Below, piece by piece: positions 4,714 to 10,265 of a stretch of DNA of 10,265 nucleotides. Numbering within the stretch: the stretch's first letter is position 1; the number at the start of each line of letters is the position of its first letter. Location of the stretch: the NCBI GenBank assembly GCA_945786935.1, contig CALZFY010000079.1, forward strand, positions 1 to 10,265, in the 5' to 3' direction. The notes below the pieces were generated by a model. It had not been told where the DNA came from and searched no databases. It was given only the letters and a program-made list of their open reading frames with translations. The translations under genes were made by a program, and so were the position numbers. This DNA comes from HGM12587 sp945786935 (GTDB taxonomy: Bacteria; Bacillota; Clostridia; Lachnospirales; Lachnospiraceae).

Positions 4714-4760
4714 AATATACAAATGGTAATGTACAAATAATATACAAATAATGTACAAAT
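4714..4760 (+). repeat. four 11-bp direct repeats, AATRTACAAAT (putative integrase arm sites)
   Basis: The copies are at 4714-4724, 4728-4738, 4739-4749 and 4750-4760. Copies 1 and 3 have A and copies 2 and 4 have G at the fourth base. Spacing is 14, 11 and 11 bp, close to one helical turn, so bound proteins would line up on one face. Short direct repeats next to the integrase and the att core are typical arm-type sites for Tn916- and lambda-type integrases. Confidence 0.6.
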
Positions 4761-4792
4761 CTATACCATTTTATAGGTTTTTAAACATTCTT

Positions 4793-4826
4793 AAAACTGC
4801 TTAAACCCTTGATTTTCCGCAGTTTC
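4793..4826. other. candidate attachment-site region / element-chromosome junction
   Basis: AAACTGC (4794-4800) and GCAGTTT (4819-4825) form an inverted pair around TTAAACCCTTGATTTTCC. It directly abuts the stop of the GGGtGRT gene (4827-4829). The position between the arm-type repeats and a conserved chromosomal gene fits an att core. The matching second copy is not in this window, so the exact core cannot be set. Confidence 0.4.
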
Positions 4827-5837
4827 TTAGAACTTACCAGCGTCTGCTGCTTCCTGGATGGAAACTGCAACTGCTACAGTCATACCAACCATTGGGTTGT
4901 TACCTGCACCGATAAGACCCATCATTTCTACGTGAGCCGGTACAGATGAAGAACCTGCGAACTGTGCATCAGAGTGCATACGTCCCATAGTATCTGTCAT
5001 ACCGTAGGAAGCAGGACCTGCTGCCATGTTGTCCGGGTGAAGTGTACGTCCTGTACCACCGCCTGAAGCTACTGAGAAGTATTTCTTGCCCTGTTCGATA
5101 CATTCTTTTTTGTATGTACCTGCAACCGGGTGCTGGAATCTTGTTGGGTTTGTAGAGTTACCTGTGATAGATACGTCTACGCCTTCTTTGTGCATGATTG
5201 CAACGCCTTCGCAAACATCGTTTGCACCATAGCAGTTAACTTTTGCACGAAGTCCTTCAGAGTAAGATTTTCTGTAAACTTCTTTTACTGTGTTTGTGTA
5301 TGGATCATATTCTGTTTCAACAAATGTGAATCCGTTGATACGGGAGATGATCTGAGCAGCGTCTTTTCCAAGACCGTTTAAGATAACGCGTAATGGTTTT
5401 TTACGAACTTTGTTAGCTTTTTCAGCGATACCGATGGCACCTTCAGCTGCTGCGAAGGATTCGTGACCTGCTAAGAATGCGAAACATTCTGTTTCTTCTT
5501 CCAGTAACATTTTTCCTAAGTTACCATGTCCAAGACCTACTTTACGTGTGTCTGCTACGGAACCCGGGATACAGAAAGCCTGAAGACCTTCACCGATTGC
5601 TGCTGCTGCATCTGCTGCACGTCTGCAATCTTTTTTAATAGCGATTGCTGCACCTACGATATAAGCCCAGCAAGCGTTTTCGAAACAGATTGGCTGGATA
5701 GCTTTAACCTGAGCGTATACATCCAGTCCTGCATCTTTTGTAATTTTTTCAGCTTCTTCGATGGAAGCAATGCCATAGCTGTTTAATACAGCATTAATCT
5801 GCGCAATACGTCTTTCATAAGATTCAAATAAAGCCAT
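4827..5837 (-). CDS. GGGtGRT family protein (336 aa)
   Basis: The motif that names the family, GGGTGRT, is at residues 259-265 (SGGGTGRTLHPDN). Its biochemical function is not established. The protein is rich in conserved-looking Gly and Cys (C51, C56, C71, C89, C118, C202, C209, C246). It has no signal peptide or clear TM segment, so it is probably cytoplasmic. I chose the second ATG (5837, MALFESY) because GGAGGT (5845-5850) is 7 nt away. The first ATG (5843) is only 1 nt from that site. The gene follows the NifU-like scaffold by 18 nt and is surely co-transcribed with it. Pairing with an Fe-S scaffold suggests a metal-cluster role, but this is inference only. Strong ribosome sites suggest high expression. 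Confidence 0.88.
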   Translation of the reverse strand: MALFESYERRIAQINAVLNSYGIASIEEAEKITKDAGLDVYAQVKAIQPICFENACWAYIVGAAIAIKKDCRRAADAAAAIGEGLQAFCIPGSVADTRKVGLGHGNLGKMLLEEETECFAFLAGHESFAAAEGAIGIAEKANKVRKKPLRVILNGLGKDAAQIISRINGFTFVETEYDPYTNTVKEVYRKSYSEGLRAKVNCYGANDVCEGVAIMHKEGVDVSITGNSTNPTRFQHPVAGTYKKECIEQGKKYFSVASGGGTGRTLHPDNMAAGPASYGMTDTMGRMHSDAQFAGSSSVPAHVEMMGLIGAGNNPMVGMTVAVAVSIQEAADAGKF

Positions 5838-5855
5838 TTTCATTACCTCCTTCTA

Positions 5856-6560
5856 TTATTTCACTTCTTTGTCTGTTCTTGGGTCGATGATCTTAACAGC
5901 ATCTGCTACACGGCCGTACTGACCTGAAGCTTTTTCCCATGCAGTATTTGGGTCATCACCTTTTTTGATGAAGTCTGTCATCTTTCCAAGGCTTACGAAT
6001 TTGTAACCAATGATCTGGTTGTCTGCATCTAAAGCGATACCTGTAACATAACCTTCAGCCATTTCAAGGTAACGAGGACCTTTTGCTAATGTTCCGTACA
6101 TTGTACCAACCTGAGAACGAAGTCCTTTACCAAGGTCTTCCAGTCCTGCACCTACAGCAAGTCCATCTTCAGAGAATGCACTCTGGGAACGACCGTAAAC
6201 GATCTGTAAGAATAATTCTCTCATAGCTGTGTTGATAGCATCACATACAAGGTCTGTATTTAAAGCTTCCATAACAGTTCTTCCCGGTAAGATTTCTGCT
6301 GCCATAGCTGCAGAATGAGTCATACCTGAACATCCGATGGTTTCTACTAAAGCTTCCTGAATAATACCTTCTTTAACGTTTAAGGTAAGTTTGCAGGCAC
6401 CCTGCTGAGGAGCACACCAGCCGATACCATGTGTAAAGCCTGAGATATCTTTTACTTCTTTTGCTTTTACCCATTTTGCTTCTTCTGGGATTGGAGCACA
6501 GCCATGGTTAACACCCTGTGCTACTGGACACATTTCTTCTACTTCTCTAGAATAAATCAT
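5856..6560 (-). CDS. NifU-like iron-sulfur cluster assembly scaffold protein (234 aa)
   Basis: This resembles the NifU/IscU N-terminal scaffold fold, on which [Fe-S] clusters are built before transfer to target proteins. Candidate cluster ligands are C49/C56 (GWCAPQQGAC), C77 (ETIGCSGMTHSA, aligning with the GC-x-SxA block of NifU) and C106 (LVCDAIN). Extra cysteines C11 and C21 lie in an N-terminal extension (CPVAQGVNHGC). At 234 aa it is longer than IscU (about 130 aa), with an extra C-terminal region (about 150-234) not found in standard scaffolds. The start MIYSREVEEM at 6560 has AAAGGAG 8-10 nt upstream; a 22-residue upstream extension lacks support. It is first in an operon with the GGGtGRT gene. 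It looks like a dedicated scaffold for that partner, not the general Isc/Suf system. Confidence 0.85.
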   Translation of the reverse strand: MIYSREVEEMCPVAQGVNHGCAPIPEEAKWVKAKEVKDISGFTHGIGWCAPQQGACKLTLNVKEGIIQEALVETIGCSGMTHSAAMAAEILPGRTVMEALNTDLVCDAINTAMRELFLQIVYGRSQSAFSEDGLAVGAGLEDLGKGLRSQVGTMYGTLAKGPRYLEMAEGYVTGIALDADNQIIGYKFVSLGKMTDFIKKGDDPNTAWEKASGQYGRVADAVKIIDPRTDKEVK

Positions 6561-6627
6561 GTGAAATAATCTCCTTTCAAAATATGATGATAAGATCTTT
6601 GGCAAGGATTCCAAAGAACCCCGCACC

Positions 6628-6697
6628 TATATTTATATTCTCATAAATTCGACATTTTGTCTACAGAATTTTTGTCAATATGACAATGTTTTGTCAA
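6628..6697 (-). promoter_or_regulatory. control region of the scaffold-GGGtGRT operon, with palindromic sites
   Basis: The 15-bp perfect palindrome TTGTCAATATGACAA (6672-6686) is flanked by further TGTC/GACA half-sites at 6651-6654, 6658-6661 and 6692-6697. On the minus strand several TTGACA-like boxes result (6692-6697, 6673-6678, and TAGACA at 6658-6663). AT-rich -10 candidates lie in GAATATAAATATA (6628-6640), the best fit being about 17-20 nt from TAGACA. The exact promoter is uncertain. A dimeric regulator overlapping the -35 region is likely. Confidence 0.45.
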
Positions 6698-6724
6698 GGC
6701 CATATCTTCTTAACCTCTGAAAAA

Positions 6725-6742
6725 CAACAGCTTTTCCAAGCC
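6725..6742 (-). terminator. weak terminator after the TraX-family gene
   Basis: On the minus strand GGCTT and AAGCT pair over 5 bp (one G-U) with a 4-nt loop, followed by GTTGTTTTTC. The short stem makes it a weak candidate. It is the only one between this gene and the next operon's promoter. Confidence 0.3.
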
Positions 6743-6752
6743 TTCCTTTTTT

Positions 6753-7478
6753 CTAAATAATGACCGTAAAGGAAATAAATTGTGACAGGATCATCACAAT
6801 ATATGGCTTCAAAAACACCAGCAAAAGCAGATGAACCGGGTAAAACAGATAGAAAAACTGTTTATTTGCGTGACCTTTCTCACCATTATAAAGTAAGATC
6901 AGTAAGAATCCAAAAACAGCCCATATCTCCAGCCTGCTCTGTAAAAGCAGCACGATGAGACCCGCCATACACATTTTAAGTGGTTCCTTACGAAAATAAA
7001 ACATGACGAAAATCGTAAGGACACCGTAAATCGAATAATCCGTATGGAAAATGTAGGGCACAAAAAAACATGCCAGCAGTCCCACCGTCTTTTGAAAGCC
7101 TCCCATCAGAGGATCTGTATAGACCATCAGGGCTGCCAGACCAAATGCCAGAGTCCAGAACACATTCTGATAACTCATGCTGAAAATGGAGCTTCGAAAT
7201 GCAAGATCAAACGGAATCTCCGAAATCAATGCAAAAAGAATCAATCTTTTTAAGTATTCCCGCGCATTCCTGGTATGGCAGAAGCCTTCCACGATCCCGA
7301 AGCAAAAAATCGGGAAAGCAATACGGCCGATTCCACGCATCACCCGGTCGATCATATAAAAATTACCGCTAAGACCCACGCCGCGTTCCAGCATGATACA
7401 GGCCGCATGGTCAATAAACATACAGATGATGGCAATGGTCTTTAGCTGGCTCATATTCAATGACAGTTTTTTATTCAT
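6753..7478 (-). CDS. TraX-family polytopic membrane protein (241 aa)
   Basis: TraX of plasmid F acetylates the pilin N-terminus. Chromosomal relatives in Firmicutes have no known substrate and probably move acyl groups across or at the membrane. Visible are 7-8 hydrophobic segments and the family blocks: ICMFIDHAA (D23, H24) near the N-terminus, GRIAFPIFCF (51-60), LISEIPFDLAF (84-94) and FYPVHLLLL (212-220). I chose the ATG at 7478 (MNKKLSL). It overlaps the end of the upstream gene by 8 nt (ATGAATAA), which points to translational coupling; its own ribosome site is weak and distant. The longer in-frame reading to 7529 lies wholly in the upstream gene. Being coupled to a hexapeptide acyltransferase suggests a shared acylation job, which is inference. 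Confidence 0.85.
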   Translation of the reverse strand: MNKKLSLNMSQLKTIAIICMFIDHAACIMLERGVGLSGNFYMIDRVMRGIGRIAFPIFCFGIVEGFCHTRNAREYLKRLILFALISEIPFDLAFRSSIFSMSYQNVFWTLAFGLAALMVYTDPLMGGFQKTVGLLACFFVPYIFHTDYSIYGVLTIFVMFYFRKEPLKMCMAGLIVLLLQSRLEIWAVFGFLLILLYNGEKGHANKQFFYLFYPVHLLLLVFLKPYIVMILSQFISFTVII

Positions 7479-8139
7479 GTTTTGCAGTAACTTCTCCCTG
7501 GTTCTTATAAATGCTGTTTGCAGGCACAAATTTTCTTACGGAAGAAAGCGGATAAATATTGGAATATTTTCCGATGACTGTTCCCGGATTTAAAACGGAA
7601 CCGCATCCAACTTCTACTTCATCACCAATCATAGCGCCGAATTTCTTTAATCCGGTTTCGATATCACCTTCCGGTGTATGTACTTTCACCAGCTTTTTGT
7701 CGGATTTTACATTGGAAGTAATGCTTCCTGCACCCATATGTGCCTTATAGCCTAAAACGGAATCCCCTACATAGTTATAATGTGGTACCTGTACCTTATT
7801 AAATAAAACAACATTTTTAAGCTCTGTGGAGTTTCCTACCACTGCTCCCTCTCCTACAATGGCATTGCCGCGGATGAATGCGCAGTGACGTACCTCTGCA
7901 TTCTTTCCAATGATGGCCGGTCCATGAATGTAAGCGCTGTCAAATACCTTTGCTGACTTTGCTACCCATACATCTTCCCCGCGCTTTTCATACTCTTTTG
8001 GATCTAAGGTATTTCCAAGCTCCAGGATAAATGCACCGATTTTCGGAAGCACTTCCCACGGATAGGTCACACCTTCAAATAAATCCTTAGCGATGGTTTC
8101 CTCTAAGTTGTAGTTTTCTTTTAGCATTAATTCCTTCAT
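7471..8139 (-). CDS. left-handed beta-helix acyltransferase, GlmU C-domain-like (222 aa)
   Basis: A hexapeptide-repeat protein (about residues 58-212, with many [IV]-G-x4 turns such as AIIGKNAEV, AIVGEGAVV and TVIGKYSNI). The middle resembles the GlmU acetyltransferase domain: GNSTELKNV, then VPHYNYVGDSVLG, then MGAGSITSN. H120 and Y123 align with the catalytic H363 and nearby Y366 of E. coli GlmU. The nucleotidyltransferase domain of GlmU is absent; instead there is a short N-terminal part (1-55). Such stand-alone proteins are often labelled UDP-GlcNAc pyrophosphorylase, which this protein cannot be on domain grounds. Acetyl-CoA-dependent transfer to an amino sugar is likely; the substrate is unknown. 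The start has AGGAGG 6 nt upstream. It overlaps the TraX-family gene and follows topB by 59 nt. Confidence 0.8.
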   Translation of the reverse strand: MKELMLKENYNLEETIAKDLFEGVTYPWEVLPKIGAFILELGNTLDPKEYEKRGEDVWVAKSAKVFDSAYIHGPAIIGKNAEVRHCAFIRGNAIVGEGAVVGNSTELKNVVLFNKVQVPHYNYVGDSVLGYKAHMGAGSITSNVKSDKKLVKVHTPEGDIETGLKKFGAMIGDEVEVGCGSVLNPGTVIGKYSNIYPLSSVRKFVPANSIYKNQGEVTAKHE

Positions 8140-8198
8140 AATCTGCCTCCTGTGATTCTTGTTTCTGCTTTTTCATGTCATTTTTTGCGGATACATTA

Positions 8199-10181
8199 TT
8201 ATTTCTTATAATACTGGGCCGCAATATCAAAGTGCGGTTTTAAAGAATACTGATTATTTGACTGCAATACTCTCGCAGTACAACGGGTGATAAAGCCTTC
8301 CAGCTTCTCCATATATTCTTCATTGGTAATAGACCCTTCCGCCACACCGGTCAAGCCCTTTTCCCAGCTTGCTGTAAGGTCTGCCCGAAGCAATGGGGAA
8401 ATGGATGCATTTACCACATCATAGATCATTTCTCCAAGCAAGGTCGGTGTCAGAATCTGGGTTTTCTTATTGAGTGCAATATATTTGTTATTGACCAGCT
8501 TCTTTAAGATTTCCGCACGGGTGGCACTTGTACCGATTCCGCTGCCCTTGATCTGAGCACGCAGCTCTTCATCCTCAATGAGCTGCCCTGCATTTTCCAT
8601 GGCCAGAATCATGGAACCGGAGTTATAGCGTTTGGGAGGTGAAGTTTCACCCTCTTTGATCTGTGTTTTTTCCAAGGACAGTTTACTACCCTTTCGGAGA
8701 GATTTCAACACTTCCATGAACGCCTCATCACATTTTATCTCTTCATCCTCTGATTTCTTTTTATCAAAGGAATTCGGAACAACCTTCAGATACCCTTCCT
8801 TCACAAGAATCTTGAAGTTGGCAAAAAACTGTTCTTTATCTGCCTGAATTTGAAGTCCTACCTTTTGATATTCGGCAGCAGGATAAAATATACTAAGGAA
8901 ACGGCGCACAATGGTCTCATACACTTTTTCTGCCGTAGGGGACACATTCTGTAAAGCACCAAAGCCCTGTCCGGTGGGAATGATGGCATAGTGGTCTGTG
9001 ATCTGCTTGTCATTGACATATTTGGTGGAAGCTATTTTTTTATAGCTTCCCATTTCCAGTACCTCTGACGCAAGCTCTGCCACATGGGAATAGTTTCTTA
9101 AACCACTGATATTTTTATAGATTTCCTTGGAAACCGCTGTGGATAAAACTCTGGCATCGGTTCTTGGGTAGGTGACCAGCTTCTTTTCATAAAGCTCCTG
9201 CACAATGCGAAGGGTTTCATCCGGACTGATTTTAAACATTTTGGAGCATTCGTTCTGAAGCTCTGCCAGATTATAAAGTAGAGGTGGATTTTTCACATCC
9301 TTCTTCTTTTCCGCCTTTAATACCTCCACTTCTTTTGGAAGGGGTTCCAGCTCGCTTCGAAGCTTTTCCGCGTCCTCACGTTTTGAAAAGCCATTTTCTT
9401 TATAAAGCAATGGCGACTGGTAATAAGGAGTTCCTTCCACCGCTCTCCATTCACCGTCAAAATGTCGTCCCTGAAGGGAAAAGCTTCCGATAACACGGTA
9501 ATAAGGTGTTTTAATAAAGCTTCTGATCTCCCGTTCTCTACGGACGATCATGCCAAGCACACAGGTCATCACACGGCCTACGGAAATGACTACATGGTCT
9601 TCTTTCAGATAATTTGCTACCGCAGATCCATATTTTAAAGTCAACAATCGGGAAAAATTGATTCCCATTAAGTAATCTTCTTTGGCACGAAGATAGGCTG
9701 CATTGGAAAGATTGTCATACTCCGACAGATCCTTTGCCTCCCGGATTCCACGGTTGATTTCCTCCTCTGTCTGGGAATCGATCCATACGCGTCTTCGCTC
9801 TTTTCCGTGCACCTGTGCCATCTGCTCCACCAGACGGTAGATGTACTCTCCTTCCCGCCCGGAGTCCGTACATACATATATGGTGTCTACGTCCGGCCGG
9901 TTCAAAAGTCCGGATACTATCTCGTACTGCTTCTTTACCGCCGGGATTACTTCATATAAGAATTGACCCGGCAGAAACGGCAGGGTTTCCAGACTCCATC
10001 TTTTATATTTTGCATCATATTTTTCCGGATAGCTCATGGTAACAAGGTGACCTACACACCAGGTTACGATCGTCCTGTCACCCTCCAGATATCCATCCTG
10101 TTTTCTTGTATTGATTTTTAATGCTTTTGCGAATTCCTGTGCAACACTGGGTTTTTCCGCAATAAACAACGATTTTCCCAT
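8199..10181 (-). CDS. topB: DNA topoisomerase III (type IA), 660 aa
   Basis: It relaxes and decatenates DNA by cutting one strand through a tyrosine. The Toprim domain is at the N-terminus: E9 in IAEKPS, and the acidic cluster VCTDSGREGE (103-112). The catalytic tyrosine is Y338 in the signature TYPRTD (337-342). A GRV-containing block at 200-209 (SVGRVMTCVL) corresponds to the family SxGRVQTP block with changes. GIGTSATRAEI near the C-terminal third is the family GIGTPATRA element. The length is close to E. coli TopB (653 aa). No C-terminal zinc fingers are seen, so it is TopB and not TopA. The start at 10181 has AGGAG upstream. It is the first gene visible of a minus-strand run; a chromosomal housekeeping copy is likelier than an element-borne one because it lies beyond the integration junction. 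Confidence 0.93.
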   Translation of the reverse strand: MGKSLFIAEKPSVAQEFAKALKINTRKQDGYLEGDRTIVTWCVGHLVTMSYPEKYDAKYKRWSLETLPFLPGQFLYEVIPAVKKQYEIVSGLLNRPDVDTIYVCTDSGREGEYIYRLVEQMAQVHGKERRRVWIDSQTEEEINRGIREAKDLSEYDNLSNAAYLRAKEDYLMGINFSRLLTLKYGSAVANYLKEDHVVISVGRVMTCVLGMIVRREREIRSFIKTPYYRVIGSFSLQGRHFDGEWRAVEGTPYYQSPLLYKENGFSKREDAEKLRSELEPLPKEVEVLKAEKKKDVKNPPLLYNLAELQNECSKMFKISPDETLRIVQELYEKKLVTYPRTDARVLSTAVSKEIYKNISGLRNYSHVAELASEVLEMGSYKKIASTKYVNDKQITDHYAIIPTGQGFGALQNVSPTAEKVYETIVRRFLSIFYPAAEYQKVGLQIQADKEQFFANFKILVKEGYLKVVPNSFDKKKSEDEEIKCDEAFMEVLKSLRKGSKLSLEKTQIKEGETSPPKRYNSGSMILAMENAGQLIEDEELRAQIKGSGIGTSATRAEILKKLVNNKYIALNKKTQILTPTLLGEMIYDVVNASISPLLRADLTASWEKGLTGVAEGSITNEEYMEKLEGFITRCTARVLQSNNQYSLKPHFDIAAQYYKK

Positions 10182-10211
10182 AGATACTCCTGTAATTTTC
10201 TGAGTAAATGC

Positions 10212-10241
10212 TTGTTACTGTTCACTTAGTTCCAGTAACAA
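10212..10241. repeat. 9-bp inverted repeat in the topB upstream region
   Basis: TTGTTACTG (10212-10220) and CAGTAACAA (10233-10241) are perfect inverted arms 12 bp apart, about 30-60 bp upstream of the topB start. It could be an operator, an upstream gene's terminator stem (no U-run is seen) or a dispersed intergenic repeat. The remainder of 10182-10265 shows only the topB ribosome site. Confidence 0.45.
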
Positions 10242-10265
10242 CAGCAAATGAATCATATCATAAAA

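Noticed and set aside
4714..4760. Short direct repeats as a possible CRISPR array
   Set aside because: Units are 11 bp with no or 3-bp spacers and no cas genes nearby. Integrase arm sites fit better.
5130..5786. Cys-rich plus-strand ORFs opposite GGGtGRT
   Set aside because: The Cys/Phe richness is the complement of Ala- and Glu-rich codons in the real gene. No start signals are present.
6561..6626. 22-residue N-terminal extension of the Fe-S scaffold
   Set aside because: The strong AAAGGAG site is directly before MIYSREV. The extension contains that site and has no ribosome site of its own.
7044..7359. Plus-strand ORFs opposite the TraX-family gene
   Set aside because: No ribosome sites, low-quality protein composition, and fully antisense to a recognised gene.

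Overview
The window looks like a low-to-moderate GC Gram-positive gut anaerobe, most likely a Lachnospiraceae member. This is inferred from gene content and strong AGGAGG-type ribosome sites: a GGGtGRT protein next to a NifU-like scaffold, a zinc-ribbon tyrosine integrase, and a Hol_Tox-type mini-toxin. Two kinds of DNA meet near position 4,826.

Right part (4827-10265), probably core chromosome, all on the minus strand. DNA topoisomerase III (topB) is followed by a GlmU-like hexapeptide acyltransferase, and then by a TraX-family membrane protein whose start overlaps the acyltransferase stop. After an intergenic region comes a two-gene unit: a NifU-like Fe-S scaffold, then a GGGtGRT protein. 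The scaffold and GGGtGRT genes are a recurrent pair of unknown biochemical role.

Left part (1-4826), AT-rich and accessory. It holds a possible partial minus-strand ORF at the left edge, an eroded remnant, and a 57-codon single-TM gene. A complete IS256-family insertion sequence (about 831-2321) follows, then a four-TM protein. Next is a compact control region (about 3000-3430), and finally a plus-strand tyrosine integrase that points at the chromosomal genes. Four 11-bp direct repeats, resembling integrase arm sites, lie between the integrase terminator and the chromosome. The simplest reading is one end of an integrated element that continues leftward beyond the window.

The most interesting part is 3000-3430. 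A 26-codon Hol_Tox-like peptide has its ribosome site buried in a hairpin. A near-consensus minus-strand promoter and terminator predict an antisense RNA of about 105-115 nt over the toxin mRNA 3' end, as in type I toxin-antitoxin systems. A second consensus minus-strand promoter predicts a separate RNA of about 70 nt, ending at its own terminator and antisense to the integrase leader. That leader also contains a plus-strand terminator-like hairpin just before the integrase ribosome site. This suggests RNA control of both maintenance and excision, but no expression data are available here. The IS also appears to hide its transposase ribosome site in transcripts that read in from outside.
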